Shown here: one piece after another, positions 26,471 to 36,233 of the stretch
Position numbering within the stretch: the stretch's first letter is position 1
Layout of the letters: each line of letters opens with the position of its first letter
NCBI RefSeq assembly: GCF_000808575.1
Contig: NZ_JWLW01000016.1
Location: forward strand, 1-48,155
Reading direction: 5' to 3'
Length of the DNA: 48,155 bases
DNA from: Alteromonas marina
GTDB lineage: Bacteria > Pseudomonadota > Gammaproteobacteria > Enterobacterales > Alteromonadaceae
The notes under the pieces: model-generated
Database searches by the model: none
The model's input: only the letters and a program-made list of their open reading frames with translations
Told to the model about the DNA's origin: nothing
Translations under genes and position numbers: made by a program

Positions 26471-27499
26471 TTAGGTAAGTAGCTGATACCTAATTTGCTC
26501 TGCTAGACGCGCGATGGTTTCTTCACCCTTCGCGCATAGCTCTTCGGCTCTATGGAATTCCATAATGCCCACATCGGTAAGCTGAGGTTCAATAAGTATG
26601 TCTGGCGGATCGCCCGCTAGTCTTGAGCGAGTAACGCGTGCTTGAAGAATCTCAAGTGAACTGCTCATCACGCTCATAATTCCCGGCGGGTTGCGCTTAT
26701 TCACTTTTGCGGGCACTTCGGTAAACTCTTCTTCCACTTTTTCAATCACATCAGAAGCAATGCCTTCTTCAGTTTTTAACTCGCCAGTGTCAGATAAAGC
26801 TTCGTCTTTATCTTCATTTTTCTCTAACGCTTTGTCTTCTTTACTATCAGGCGAAAACCATTGGCGTAGTACGTTTTGACTCTTCGTAAAAAAGTCCTCA
26901 GTTTTGCGCTGGTTTTCCTCGTGATCCTGCCTCAACTTTTCAAGACGAAGTGGTCGAAAATCGGCGTTAAGGTTAACCGCGATTACAAAATCGGCCCCTA
27001 ATTGGCGACATAAGTTCACCGGTACAGGGTTTACAACGGCACCGTCTACCAACCAGCGATCTCCATGTGCTACGGGCGCAAAAAGTGCGGGAATAGCGCA
27101 GGATGCTTGAATGGTGTCTCCGATAGGACCAGAGTTAAACACCACTTCACGGCCGGTATAAAGGTCGGTAGCTACAGCCGCAAACGGCTTAAGCATGTCT
27201 TCATAAGTCGATTCACAAAACTCGCTTGCTAGCTTGTCGAAAACTTTCTGTCCGCTGGCAATACCGCCGCGTCTAAGTCCTACGCCCATAAGAGCAAGTA
27301 CCTGCCAGTCGCTGAGGGAACAGGCCCACTCTTTCAATGCTTCCAGCTTGCCACTTGCATAGGCAGCACCAACATAAGCACCAATAGAGCAACCCGCCAC
27401 CACGTCAATTTTAACGCCTAGCTTTTCCAATGCTTCAATTATACCAATGTGAGTCCAGCCCCTCGCGGCACCGGCACCTAAAGCAAGTCCAATTTTCAT
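26471..27499 (-). CDS. rssA: RssA-like patatin phospholipase
   Basis: Patatin-type serine hydrolase with a Ser-Asp dyad. The oxyanion loop GAGAARG is followed by nucleophile S38 in GCSIG and Asp in DGAVVNPVP. At 342 aa it is about 40 longer than E. coli RssA because of a highly charged insert (about residues 205-280) rich in Lys, Glu and Asp. It starts directly at the ttcA stop (TAA then ATG), so it is translated with ttcA. Substrate unknown. Confidence 0.85.
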   Translation of the reverse strand: MKIGLALGAGAARGWTHIGIIEALEKLGVKIDVVAGCSIGAYVGAAYASGKLEALKEWACSLSDWQVLALMGVGLRRGGIASGQKVFDKLASEFCESTYEDMLKPFAAVATDLYTGREVVFNSGPIGDTIQASCAIPALFAPVAHGDRWLVDGAVVNPVPVNLCRQLGADFVIAVNLNADFRPLRLEKLRQDHEENQRKTEDFFTKSQNVLRQWFSPDSKEDKALEKNEDKDEALSDTGELKTEEGIASDVIEKVEEEFTEVPAKVNKRNPPGIMSVMSSSLEILQARVTRSRLAGDPPDILIEPQLTDVGIMEFHRAEELCAKGEETIARLAEQIRYQLLT

Positions 27500-28453
27500 T
27501 TACTTCGGTTCCATGATGTTAACGACTTCAATAGCGTTGTCTTCATCGCTGAAGTTTGCGCTATTTTCAGTATTAAAAGTGGGTTGGTCAAATCCAATGT
27601 CACCATCCTCAACAGGCCCATCTTGAGTTGTGATCGCCTTAAAGTCATACAAATTACTGTCTACTAAATGTGAAGGCGCCACATTTTGGAGAGCACGGAA
27701 CATCGACTCTATACGACCTGGGAAGCGACGGTTCCAGTCTTGAAGCATAGCCTTTATGTTTTGGCGCTGTAAGTTCTCTTGTGACCCGCAAAGATTACAA
27801 GGAATAATTGGGAACTCAGCGGCTTGAGAATATTTCTCGATGTCTTTTTCTGTGCAGTACGCCAATGGACGAATAACGATATGTTCACCGTTGTCGCTGA
27901 CCAGTTTTGGCGGCATGGACTTAAGTTTGCCACCATGGAACATGTTGAGGAAAAACGTTTCTAGCATGTCGTCGCGGTGGTGGCCTAACGCAATTTTAGT
28001 AGCACCCAGTTCTTTTGCTGTGCGATACAAAATACCACGGCGCAAGCGAGAACAAAGCGAGCAGGTCGTTTTTCCCTCTGGAATTTTGTCTTTAACAATA
28101 GAGTAGGTGTCTTCTTCTACAATTTTGTAATCAACACCAATGCTTTCTAAATATTCAGGCAAGATATGTTCTGGGAAACCAGGCTGCTTTTGGTCAAGAT
28201 TAACCGCAACGATATCAAAATGAATAGGCGCAATCTTCTTTAAAAACAATAGAATATCAAGCATGGTATAACTGTCTTTACCGCCAGATAAACACACCAT
28301 AACTTTGTCGTTGTTTTCAATCATGCCGAAATCACCTATGGCTTTACCCACATTACGGCGAAGACGTTTCTGAAGTTTATTGAAGTTGTACTTTTGCTTA
28401 CTTTGCGCAGCGTTTAAAGGCGACGCGTCAGCACTGCTTGTGCCTAAACTCAT
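27500..28453 (-). CDS. ttcA: tRNA 2-thiocytidine synthetase
   Basis: Forms 2-thiocytidine at position 32 of tRNA. PP-loop [11 protein letters not shown] is followed by two CxxC pairs, [10 protein letters not shown] and CNLCGSQE, that hold the iron-sulfur cluster. A conserved [12 protein letters not shown] motif is present. The C-terminal 50 residues form an acidic tail. 317 aa is normal. It heads a two-gene unit with rssA. Confidence 0.93.
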   Translation of the reverse strand: MSLGTSSADASPLNAAQSKQKYNFNKLQKRLRRNVGKAIGDFGMIENNDKVMVCLSGGKDSYTMLDILLFLKKIAPIHFDIVAVNLDQKQPGFPEHILPEYLESIGVDYKIVEEDTYSIVKDKIPEGKTTCSLCSRLRRGILYRTAKELGATKIALGHHRDDMLETFFLNMFHGGKLKSMPPKLVSDNGEHIVIRPLAYCTEKDIEKYSQAAEFPIIPCNLCGSQENLQRQNIKAMLQDWNRRFPGRIESMFRALQNVAPSHLVDSNLYDFKAITTQDGPVEDGDIGFDQPTFNTENSANFSDEDNAIEVVNIMEPK

Positions 28454-28545
28454 AATTAACTAGCTTGGTTTGTGATAAAGCCATCATTATACATTAAAGC
28501 GGCTTTTCGAGACCATGCTTGTGAAGTTAAATTTGTTGGTGACAT

Positions 28546-28580
28546 ACCGTGTTCGCCGCTAAGTAACGGCAAACACGGGC
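28546..28580 (-). terminator. Hairpin after uspE, weak terminator candidate
   Basis: CCGTGTT-C-GCCG pairs with CGGC-A-AACACGG across an eight-base loop, downstream of uspE. There is no T-run in either direction, so it may be a Rho-dependent or processing signal rather than an intrinsic terminator. Confidence 0.35.
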
Positions 28581-28601
28581 TATGTAGCACTGATGAAAAG
28601 A

Positions 28602-29525
28602 CTACACCGACAACGGCGACACAAATCCATCTGGCTTAATAGCAAGCACATCGCAATTGAGTTCGTCGATCACGTGTTCTGCAGTGTTACCAATTAGGGC
28701 CGCTGAAATGCCCACACGGCCAACAGTACCAATAACAACCAGCTCTGCATCCAGTGTTTTTGCCACTTGCGGGATGACTTTTTCCGGAAGGCCTTCTCTT
28801 ACTACACATTTGTTCTCAGGAATACCGTACTTTAACGCGTGACTACGCATTTCCTTTAAATGATGATTTTTTACCGCGTCATGATAGGTATCGGGGTCGA
28901 ACTCAGGTACTTCTATGGCGATATTAAGTGGTGTAGAGGGGTAACTGTTGACCAAATTCACGCTACCTTTCAATAAAGAGGCGTAGTCGTTAGCAATGAG
29001 GGTGAGCTTATCGTTAAGTGCGGCATGCTCATCGTCTTCACTGCCTACGTTTACTGCAGCAATAATCTCTCCACCTTCTGGCCAGTCGTGCTCTTTAACG
29101 AGTAATACTGGGCGAGGGCATTTACGCATTAAATGCCAGTCGGTGGGGGTGAAAATAACAGAAGCAAGATCGTCGTGCTTTTTGGTTGCCTTTACCACTA
29201 AATCTATCTGATTGTTTAGGGTGTAGTAAATAATCGACTCATACGCGCGATTATTCCATTCTACAACGATATCAGTTTCAGTGAATCCTTGTTCTCTTAA
29301 GTGGGTGGCAAGCCATTTTGCATGCTCCTTTGTAACTGCATCGCGCATTGACTCGCGCTCATCGGGGCTAAGCATGGTCGTCATATCATAAGATAAGTCG
29401 TATACCACCATCATGGCGGTAACTGAAGCGCCTGTTTTTGAAGCGAGTTCATAAGCACGGCTTAGTGCAGGTTGATTATCGCGCTCGGCATCTACCACGG
29501 CCAGAATTCGTTTACACTCAATCAT
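28602..29525 (-). CDS. uspE: Tandem universal stress protein UspE
   Basis: Two UspA domains in one 307-aa chain: residues 1-145 beginning CKRILAVVDAERDNQ and 155-300 ending in VVIGTVGRVGISAALIGNTAEHV, the second with the nucleotide-binding glycine pattern. UspE is cytoplasmic and linked to growth arrest and stress survival. It lies downstream of fnr on the same strand, the common gammaproteobacterial order, and an FNR-like site sits about 100 bp before its start. Confidence 0.9.
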   Translation of the reverse strand: MIECKRILAVVDAERDNQPALSRAYELASKTGASVTAMMVVYDLSYDMTTMLSPDERESMRDAVTKEHAKWLATHLREQGFTETDIVVEWNNRAYESIIYYTLNNQIDLVVKATKKHDDLASVIFTPTDWHLMRKCPRPVLLVKEHDWPEGGEIIAAVNVGSEDDEHAALNDKLTLIANDYASLLKGSVNLVNSYPSTPLNIAIEVPEFDPDTYHDAVKNHHLKEMRSHALKYGIPENKCVVREGLPEKVIPQVAKTLDAELVVIGTVGRVGISAALIGNTAEHVIDELNCDVLAIKPDGFVSPLSV

Positions 29526-29624
29526 AACGTCCCCCTAACTACGAAACTTAGTAGCGGCTGTCGAAATCGAAGCTCTTTAACAGTTATTCATACTAACTAT
29601 AAACGACATTAAGAAAAACGTAAG

Positions 29625-29638
29625 TTGTTTTAGATCAA
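29625..29638 (-). promoter_or_regulatory. FNR-box-like site upstream of uspE
   Basis: TTGTTTTAGATCAA matches TTGAT-N4-ATCAA with one mismatch. It lies between fnr and uspE, about 100 bp before the uspE start. Confidence 0.5.
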
Positions 29639-29643
29639 GAATT

Positions 29644-30384
29644 TTAGCCGTTACATACCGCGCTAGGGCCATTTAGGGCCGCGAGTTTGGTATTTAGACG
29701 GTCGAAATCCAATATTGTAATAAGTTTGCCGTCTACTTTAATAATGTTGTCTTTCTGAAAGCGGCTTAGAAGACGACTGATGGTTTCGATGGTCAATCCT
29801 AAATAGTTTCCGATTTCATTACGCGTCATTGTTAGGTGGAATTCTCTGTTCGAGAAGCCTCGCTCTTCAAAGCGTTGCGACAGGTGTGAAATGAAATACA
29901 GCAAGCGCTCTTCGGCGGTGCGTTTGTTTAAAAGCATGATCATATCGTGATCTTGTTTTATTTCTGCACTCATAAAGCTCATGATTTGATGGCGAAGCTT
30001 TGGAAATTGTACCGACATTTCATCAAGAGTTTCGTACGGAAGCTCACACACCATGGCTGTTTCTAATGCAGACGTGTAGCTTTGGTGCATGTTCTCTCTT
30101 AATGCATCAAAGCCGATAATATCACCAGGAAAGTGGAAGCCGGTAATCTGTTCTTCACCTTCGGTATTGGTCACAAAGGACTTAAATGAACCTGTTCTCA
30201 CTGCAAATAGCGAACGAAATTTATCGCCGGTTTGAATCAGCGTATCGCCCTTATGAAGCGGCTTTTTACGTTCAATAATATCGTCAAGAGATTCAATTTC
30301 TGTTTTGTTCAGCGCCACTGGTAAACACAGGTGGCTGAAACTACAGTTTTGACAGTGAATAGAAAATTGGCTTCCTTTGCTCAT
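29644..30384 (-). CDS. fnr: FNR oxygen-sensing transcription regulator
   Basis: CRP-family regulator with an oxygen-labile 4Fe-4S cluster. Cluster cysteines C11, C14 and C20 ([11 protein letters not shown]) plus one at about 113 in AMVCELPYE match E. coli FNR. The dimer helix and the DNA-recognition helix [10 protein letters not shown] (same E-x2-S-R contacts) are conserved, so it should read TTGAT-N4-ATCAA. The ATG at 30384 gives the standard 246-aa form; an upstream in-frame start adds 13 atypical residues. It is placed between the cbb3 assembly genes and uspE. Confidence 0.95.
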   Translation of the reverse strand: MSKGSQFSIHCQNCSFSHLCLPVALNKTEIESLDDIIERKKPLHKGDTLIQTGDKFRSLFAVRTGSFKSFVTNTEGEEQITGFHFPGDIIGFDALRENMHQSYTSALETAMVCELPYETLDEMSVQFPKLRHQIMSFMSAEIKQDHDMIMLLNKRTAEERLLYFISHLSQRFEERGFSNREFHLTMTRNEIGNYLGLTIETISRLLSRFQKDNIIKVDGKLITILDFDRLNTKLAALNGPSAVCNG

Positions 30385-30429
30385 AATGCATGCTCTTTTA
30401 AAGAATACCCCACCATAATACACCGATTT

Positions 30430-31089
30430 TTAAATGATTGCCCCACAAACAAGATAAGCTGCATATATGGCCATTATTATGGCAATAATTTGTCTAAAAT
30501 AGGTGTGCTGAAAACTTCGAATAAGATACTGACTACCAGCACTAGCGGCGAGTAAGGTGGGCAGAGTACCTAAACCAAAGAAAAACATAAGAGCTGCGCC
30601 TTCAACTGCAGTTCCTGCCGCTAACGACCATGTTAGTGTTGAATACACTAAACCGCAAGGAAGCCAACCCCAAATAAAACCATAAGGCAACGCACTTAAA
30701 GGGGTCTTAAATGGCAAAAAACGTTTTGATAAAGGTTGTAGTTTGGAAAATAGGCCTTTACCGGCATTTTCCAGCACCGTTAATCCTGTCCACCATTTGC
30801 CCAAATAACAGGCCAGTAGAAATAACATAATGCCGCTAAGTAAAGACAGCGCATAGTTGGCAAGCGGTATGTAGTCTGCGGTGATTTTACCAAGAGCCCC
30901 GGTTAAGGCGCCAGCCACCGTATAGCTAGTTATGCGACCTATATTGTAGGCAAGGGTATAGGGCACAGCTGAAGCACCTTTTGGAGATACCATTCTAAGC
31001 GCTGCAACTATTCCACCACACATGCCCACACAGTGAACACCCCCAGCTAAGCCTATAAGAAATGCAGAAAAGTAATTAATCTCTGCCAT
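30430..31089 (-). CDS. TauE/SafE-like membrane protein of the cco locus
   Basis: 219 aa with about six hydrophobic helices; begins LIGLAGGVHCVGMCGGIVAALR, with the cysteine pair typical of the sulfite-exporter-like proteins that follow ccoS in many gammaproteobacteria. These proteins have been proposed to take part in metal delivery or oxidase maturation. Its start overlaps the ccoS end by 14 bases, so it belongs to the ccoHIS operon. Confidence 0.85.
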   Translation of the reverse strand: MAEINYFSAFLIGLAGGVHCVGMCGGIVAALRMVSPKGASAVPYTLAYNIGRITSYTVAGALTGALGKITADYIPLANYALSLLSGIMLFLLACYLGKWWTGLTVLENAGKGLFSKLQPLSKRFLPFKTPLSALPYGFIWGWLPCGLVYSTLTWSLAAGTAVEGAALMFFFGLGTLPTLLAASAGSQYLIRSFQHTYFRQIIAIIMAIYAAYLVCGAII

Positions 31090-31306
31090 GAGGCGCTTGG
31101 CTTTTATCTATTATACTTTCTTGAAGTTGCTTGCGTTGCTCAGCAAGCTTTTTCTCTTCAGGAGGAAGGTCATCGTCAAATAGAATACTGTAGCCCTGAC
31201 GGTCTAGATCCTCGAATTGATTAGTTTTCACCGCCCAAAAGAATATCACGATAGCGACAGCGACTATGATAATGGCGATTGGAATTAATACGTAAATAAT
31301 ACTCAT
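31076..31306 (-). CDS. ccoS: cbb3 oxidase maturation protein CcoS
   Basis: 76-aa single-pass protein: hydrophobic residues 2-26, then FFWAVKTNQFEDLDRQGYSILFDDD, the CcoS/FixS signature. It is needed for cofactor insertion into cbb3 oxidase. It starts two bases after ccoI stops and overlaps the next gene. Confidence 0.93.
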   Translation of the reverse strand: MSIIYVLIPIAIIIVAVAIVIFFWAVKTNQFEDLDRQGYSILFDDDLPPEEKKLAEQRKQLQESIIDKSQAPHGRD

Positions 31307-31307
31307 G

Positions 31308-33776
31308 CTATTTGCTCAATAGTCGCGTTGAGTTTGTGACTACAATAATACTGCTTAACGACATACCAACAACAGCCATCCACGGTGAAAGTAGGCCAGA
31401 CACGGCGAAAGGCAGAATCAAAACGTTGTAACCTACCGACCAACCAATGTTTTGTCTAATTTTTTGCTTCACTTGGTGTGCGGTTTTAATCAGTTCAGGT
31501 ACAGAAAGTAACTGATCGCCAAGTAATATGACATCAGCAGCAGTTTTAGCAACGTCTGTAGCATTGCCTACTGCGATAGCCACATCTGCACTGGCGAGCA
31601 CAGGCGCATCATTAATGCCATCACCCATCATCATTACTTTTGCCCCCGATTGCTGCATAGCCTGTACAGCATCGTATTTCTGCTCTGGTGTGAGCCCACC
31701 TTTAGCTGTTGATATTGGCAAGGAAGCGGTAAGAGCGTCCACGTTTTGTTGTGTATCGCCACTTAATACTGCAAGGGTGTGACTTTTTGCCAGAATATTT
31801 AAGGTTTCTTGAGTATCCTCTCGCAACGTGTCGCTTACCTCAAACGCCGCCATAATACGGCCCTTCACGGTGAGAAAGACATTGGCTGACGGATAATCCT
31901 TAAGAAGCTTTTGTTGTGATTCGTGGACACAAAATTGGGCAGAGCCCATTGAAAACAAGGTGTCGTTAATTTCACCGCTAATGCCGCCTCCTGGCGTCAC
32001 GGTAAAATTAACCACATTGTGGATAGTAGGTCTGCTTGTGTCATTATCCGTACTATGGACGTTACTATCGCCAAGGGCTTTATTGGCACTAAAGGCTTTA
32101 TTGTGGCTAAAGGCTTTTGCAATAGGATGTTCAGAGCGCGACTCTAGAGCACGGGCAATTGAAAGTGCACTGTCACTGTCTACACCGTCAGCATACCAGG
32201 CATTTGAAATGGTAAATTTGCCTTGTGTCAGCGTACCAGTTTTATCCAGTGCGATGGTGTCGATATCAGTGATTTGTTCGAGCGCATCGGCGCGTTTAAG
32301 CAAAATACCTTGCTTGTTCAACTTCGCCATAGCGCAAGTTAACGCTGATGGCGTAGCCAACCCTAATGCGCAAGGGCAGGTTGCTACCAATACTGATATG
32401 GTGATCCAAAACGCGTCGTCGCTCCCCTGATATGCCCAAAACCCATAAGTTAAGGCAGAAATCAGCAAGACAGCTGTTACAAAATATCGAGAAAAGTTAT
32501 CAGCTATTTGTGCCGCTTTAGGCTTATTCGCCATAGCACTTGCTTGCAGCCTTACTATTTGATTTACCAGCGCATTTTTGAGAGTTTGTGTCACTTTAAT
32601 GGTCAGGCTGCCGTCTTGACATACAGTACCACCATAAACGGTGCTATTGTTTGACTTGCGCACCGGATTAAACTCACCGGTAAGCATAGATTCGTCAACC
32701 GCTGCGTTCCCTTCGATCACCACCCCATCAATGGGGATCGTTTCACCCGGCTTAACCAGCACCACATCGTCAATTCTTAACTGCTTTGCCAGACACTCGG
32801 TTAGGCTGCCATCCGGCAGTAATTTGGTGGCTGAAACGGGTACATACTGCATCATATTGGCAGAGATCTGTGCGGCGCGATGACGGCTACGATGTTCTAA
32901 AAAGCGGCTGAGTAACAGCAGGAAAATGAACATACAAATAGATTCAAAATACACCTCGCCTTGCTCTAATACTGTAGAGCGAATTCCAGCAATGTAAGTA
33001 CCGAATATGGCGAGCGTAACGGGTACATCCATATTAACTGTTCTTGCGCTTAGCGCATTGGCGGCGCCCACATAAAAAGTGCTGCCTGAATACAGCACCA
33101 CAGGTGTAGTAAGCGTAAGGGCAACCCAGTAAAAATACTGTCGGGTTTCTAATTCAATAGCGCCAAACCAGTCAAAATACAGCCCAGTCATTAGCATCAT
33201 CACCTGCATGGTCATAATGCCTGCTAGGCCAAGCTTTTTCAGAAAAGTCTTTTGTTCGCGTTTATAACTGGCTTCGTGTTCGTCGGGGTGAAATGGCGAC
33301 CCAACATAACCAATGCGTTTTAGTGTAGAAAGAATCTGACTAAGTTTGATTTGAAAAGGTGACCAGGTAACCAGTGCTCGGCGCTCTTGAACGTTCACCG
33401 CAACTTGCTTTATCCCTTCAACTTTTGACAACTGCTTTTCGATAAGCCAGCCACACGCAGCGCACGTAATACCTTCAAGGGTCAATTGAATCTGTTTGTC
33501 CTGACCTTCTTCAAACACGAACTCTTCTTGAAGGGAAGGGTCATCATACACTTTGAGCTTGTCGAGTGTCTCTAGAATGCCATCGTCTGATTTTTGCGCT
33601 GGTTCGGTTCTAAACTGGTAATAGTCTTCAAGACCGTTGGTTACGATGGCTTCGGCCACGGCTAAACATCCAGGGCAACACATGTCGCGTTGCTGCCCTA
33701 ATATCACGGTAGTAAATTTTCCATCGTCTGAGCCCGCAATAGGCAAGCCGCAATGGTAACAGTCGTGCTTGGCCAT
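31308..33776 (-). CDS. ccoI: Copper-exporting P-type ATPase CcoI/FixI
   Basis: Copper pump that supplies cbb3 oxidase assembly. The N-terminal cysteine-rich segment (HDCYHCGLPI, MCCPGC) is followed by a heavy-metal-associated domain (GITCAACGW), eight membrane helices with CPC in ATCPCALGLATP, phosphorylated Asp in DKTGTLTQG, and MMGDGINDAPVL. 822 aa is normal for FixI. It starts on the last base of the ccoH stop. A Ser/Asn-rich loop lies around residues 590-615. Confidence 0.95.
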   Translation of the reverse strand: MAKHDCYHCGLPIAGSDDGKFTTVILGQQRDMCCPGCLAVAEAIVTNGLEDYYQFRTEPAQKSDDGILETLDKLKVYDDPSLQEEFVFEEGQDKQIQLTLEGITCAACGWLIEKQLSKVEGIKQVAVNVQERRALVTWSPFQIKLSQILSTLKRIGYVGSPFHPDEHEASYKREQKTFLKKLGLAGIMTMQVMMLMTGLYFDWFGAIELETRQYFYWVALTLTTPVVLYSGSTFYVGAANALSARTVNMDVPVTLAIFGTYIAGIRSTVLEQGEVYFESICMFIFLLLLSRFLEHRSRHRAAQISANMMQYVPVSATKLLPDGSLTECLAKQLRIDDVVLVKPGETIPIDGVVIEGNAAVDESMLTGEFNPVRKSNNSTVYGGTVCQDGSLTIKVTQTLKNALVNQIVRLQASAMANKPKAAQIADNFSRYFVTAVLLISALTYGFWAYQGSDDAFWITISVLVATCPCALGLATPSALTCAMAKLNKQGILLKRADALEQITDIDTIALDKTGTLTQGKFTISNAWYADGVDSDSALSIARALESRSEHPIAKAFSHNKAFSANKALGDSNVHSTDNDTSRPTIHNVVNFTVTPGGGISGEINDTLFSMGSAQFCVHESQQKLLKDYPSANVFLTVKGRIMAAFEVSDTLREDTQETLNILAKSHTLAVLSGDTQQNVDALTASLPISTAKGGLTPEQKYDAVQAMQQSGAKVMMMGDGINDAPVLASADVAIAVGNATDVAKTAADVILLGDQLLSVPELIKTAHQVKQKIRQNIGWSVGYNVLILPFAVSGLLSPWMAVVGMSLSSIIVVTNSTRLLSK

Positions 33777-34255
33777 TATGGATTGAATTTCATTTTGCCA
33801 GAGTGGGGCAGATAGATGGTATTTTGTATTTTCCAGCTATCATCAATAGGGGTTAGCGATACGCGCCATTTACCATCAAGATCTTCTTCGACAAAACCGC
33901 GATAAATACCCTTAGCATCGCGGCTTAATAAAACGCTGACATCACGCTCTTCAAGCGTTACGTGATAAAAGCTTAGTTTAACCGCATTACCTTCTTGTGG
34001 AATACCTGAATGAAACTCTAGCGCTATGCTGCCATCTTCAATGGTTAAATCGGTAGTGATATTCTTGCGGCGGGCTATGGCCTCTTTGTCCAGACGGGCA
34101 TTGATCGCTTTTCCTTCCTTGTAGTAGTCGTCCACCACCAGGCTATCTTCGGTGCTAATAGCAAGGTTTAACAACACGCCACCCATGATGAGTGTAATAA
34201 TAGGTACGGCAATTAAAAACCAGGGCCAGAACTCTTTATACCAGGGTCTATTCAT
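33776..34255 (-). CDS. ccoH: FixH family protein CcoH
   Basis: 159 aa: a short cytoplasmic start (PWYKEFWPWFL), one membrane helix (about 13-32), and a periplasmic FixH domain with DDYYKEGKAIN. It is required for stable cbb3 oxidase assembly. It overlaps ccoI by one base. The upstream 225 bp to ccoP contain the ccoP terminator, so ccoHIS has its own promoter. Confidence 0.92.
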   Translation of the reverse strand: MNRPWYKEFWPWFLIAVPIITLIMGGVLLNLAISTEDSLVVDDYYKEGKAINARLDKEAIARRKNITTDLTIEDGSIALEFHSGIPQEGNAVKLSFYHVTLEERDVSVLLSRDAKGIYRGFVEEDLDGKWRVSLTPIDDSWKIQNTIYLPHSGKMKFNP

Positions 34256-34426
34256 CGAAATCTTTCTCGTATTTACTTCACTAGCAACGTCGCTAACAAC
34301 ATATTTATTATTGCTACATCAGTTAATAACAATAAATATAGTGTTGGGGACGCAGGTCTAAGGCGCACAAAATGTGTTCGCAACGGCACTTTCTGTGTCG
34401 CTGTCTATATCGCTGTATTTTCTCAT

Positions 34427-34456
34427 AAAAAAAGCCCCGTAGTAACGAGGCTTTTT
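34427..34456 (-). terminator. Terminator after ccoP
   Basis: AAAAAGCCCCGT / ACGAGGCTTTTT hairpin with AGTA loop. On the minus strand the stem is followed by a run of T, just after the ccoP stop; the mirrored A/T tracts could also work in the other direction. Confidence 0.85.
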
Positions 34457-34479
34457 AAGATATTTAATGATTTAAATCA

Positions 34480-35433
34480 TTAATCATTTGAAAGGCTGTA
34501 TACATACGCTGCAACAACGTGAATTTTGTCATCACCCAAGGTTTTCTTGAATGACGGCATTACACCGTTACGACCGTAAGTAAGCGTTTCTGTTACCGCT
34601 CTGTGGCTGCCGCCGTATAGCCAGATATTGTCAGTAAGGTTTGGTGCACCAAGTGCTTGGTTACCTTTACCGTCCATACCGTGACAAGCCGCACACGCTG
34701 CGAAACGTGCTTTACCTGCTTCTGCAAGCTGAGGGTCCACATCGCGACCGCTTAAACTAAGTACGTAGTTAACCACTTCTTCGATACCGTCTTCACCCAT
34801 GGCATCTAGCCATGCTGGCATAGCCGCTTTACGACCAAGCGTAAGAGTTTCAACGATTTTTGCACCTGAACCACCGTACAACCAGTCGTTGTCCGTTAGG
34901 TTAGGGAAGCCGCCATTTTGACCTCGTGCATCAGAACCGTGACACTGAGAGCAATTTTGTAGGAACAAACGCTGACCTACTTTATTTGCTTCTGGGTCTT
35001 TAGCCAGTTCTTCAACAGGAACTTGTGCATACGCTTCGAAGATCGGATCGAACTTCTCGGCAGCGAAATCTAGTTCACGGTCATATTCTACTAGGTAGCC
35101 TTGCTCTTTAGCATCAATACGCGCCTGAGCTGACTCTTCTAGCGATTGAATATTTTGGTTAGAGCTCTTCCAACCCAAAATACCTTCAAACGCACCTAAG
35201 CCAGGATAAAGCGCTAGGTATAAAAAGCCCCAAACGATGGTCATGTAGAACATAATTGTCCACCAGCGAGGAAGTTGATTGTTCAACTCCTCAATACCAT
35301 CGAATTTGTGGCCCATTGACTCACCTTCAGGTACGCCGGTCTTGTTAGCAAGGGTCCAGCGTAGAAGGAAGTAGCAACCAATGATTAACCCTAGAGTTAT
35401 CACTGAAATCCAAATTGTCCAAAACATACTCAT
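34480..35433 (-). CDS. ccoP: cbb3 oxidase subunit III, dihaem cytochrome c
   Basis: Membrane-anchored dihaem subunit. Two N-terminal hydrophobic segments (about 2-25 and 53-75) precede two cytochrome c domains with CSQCH and CAACH. It passes electrons from cytochrome c to CcoO/CcoN. ATG at 35433 (MSMFWTIW) has AGGAG ten bases upstream; a longer reading starting in the ccoQ region is untypical. 317 aa. Confidence 0.94.
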   Translation of the reverse strand: MSMFWTIWISVITLGLIIGCYFLLRWTLANKTGVPEGESMGHKFDGIEELNNQLPRWWTIMFYMTIVWGFLYLALYPGLGAFEGILGWKSSNQNIQSLEESAQARIDAKEQGYLVEYDRELDFAAEKFDPIFEAYAQVPVEELAKDPEANKVGQRLFLQNCSQCHGSDARGQNGGFPNLTDNDWLYGGSGAKIVETLTLGRKAAMPAWLDAMGEDGIEEVVNYVLSLSGRDVDPQLAEAGKARFAACAACHGMDGKGNQALGAPNLTDNIWLYGGSHRAVTETLTYGRNGVMPSFKKTLGDDKIHVVAAYVYSLSND

Positions 35434-35449
35434 GAGTTCGAGACTCCTG

Positions 35450-35611
35450 CTAATCTTCTTTTGATTTTTCTTTTTCTTCGTCTGCAAACACTAGGTTTGC
35501 CGCTTCATCGAATTTTTTCTTGTTGCGGCTGCTAAATGCCCACCACACAACACCGATGAAGCTTACAAAGACGATGACAGTAAAAATGCTGCCTACAATT
35601 CCCTGGTCCAT
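35450..35611 (-). CDS. ccoQ: cbb3 oxidase subunit IV CcoQ
   Basis: A 53-aa product that I translated directly: it begins MDQGIVGSIFTVIVF, has one membrane helix ending VVWWAF, then a charged tail (NKKKFDEAANLVFAD, EEKEKSKED). This is the CcoQ plan. The start follows the ccoO stop by one base, and ccoP begins 16 bp after its stop. Confidence 0.92.
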   Translation of the reverse strand: MDQGIVGSIFTVIVFVSFIGVVWWAFSSRNKKKFDEAANLVFADEEKEKSKED

Positions 35612-35612
35612 A

Positions 35613-36218
35613 TTATTTCAAATGTGTGCCAAGAGATTGTAGATAAGCAATAAGGGCTTGCATTTCCGTTTTACCCTGTACTGCCGCTTTCGCGCCCGCG
35701 ATATCTTCGTCGGTATACGGAACGCCAAATCCACGGAATACTTCCATTTTTTTAGCTGTTAACTCACCATCAAGCGTGTTTTCCGCAAGCCAAGGAAAGC
35801 CTGGCATGTTCGACTCTGGTACTACGTTGCGAGGATTAAGCAGGTGAACTCGGTGCCATTCGTCGCTGTAACGACCACCAACACGTGCTAGATCAGGACC
35901 AGTACGCTTAGAACCCCAAAGGAAAGGGTGCTCCCATACTGATTCACCAGCAACGCTGTAGTGACCATAACGCTCTGTTTCGGCGCGGAATGGACGGATC
36001 ATCTGGCTGTGACAACCTACACAACCTTCACGGATGTAGATATCACGGCCTTCAAGCTCAAGCGCGGTATATGGACGTAAGCCTTTTACCGGTTCCATGG
36101 TTTGCTGTTGAAACATCAACGGCGTAATTTGAACCATGGCACCGAAACTGATAGCGATAAGAATTAGTACCGTTAACAGACCGACGTTCTTTTCAATTAA
36201 CTCATGTGCGTTTTTCAT
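35613..36218 (-). CDS. ccoO: cbb3 oxidase subunit II, monohaem cytochrome c
   Basis: 201 aa with an N-terminal membrane helix (about 14-33) and one c-type haem site, [12 protein letters not shown]. Conserved [26 protein letters not shown] and a distal methionine ligand in [10 protein letters not shown]. Middle gene of ccoNOQP. Confidence 0.95.
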   Translation of the reverse strand: MKNAHELIEKNVGLLTVLILIAISFGAMVQITPLMFQQQTMEPVKGLRPYTALELEGRDIYIREGCVGCHSQMIRPFRAETERYGHYSVAGESVWEHPFLWGSKRTGPDLARVGGRYSDEWHRVHLLNPRNVVPESNMPGFPWLAENTLDGELTAKKMEVFRGFGVPYTDEDIAGAKAAVQGKTEMQALIAYLQSLGTHLK

Positions 36219-36233
36219 TATTCGTCTCCTTTA

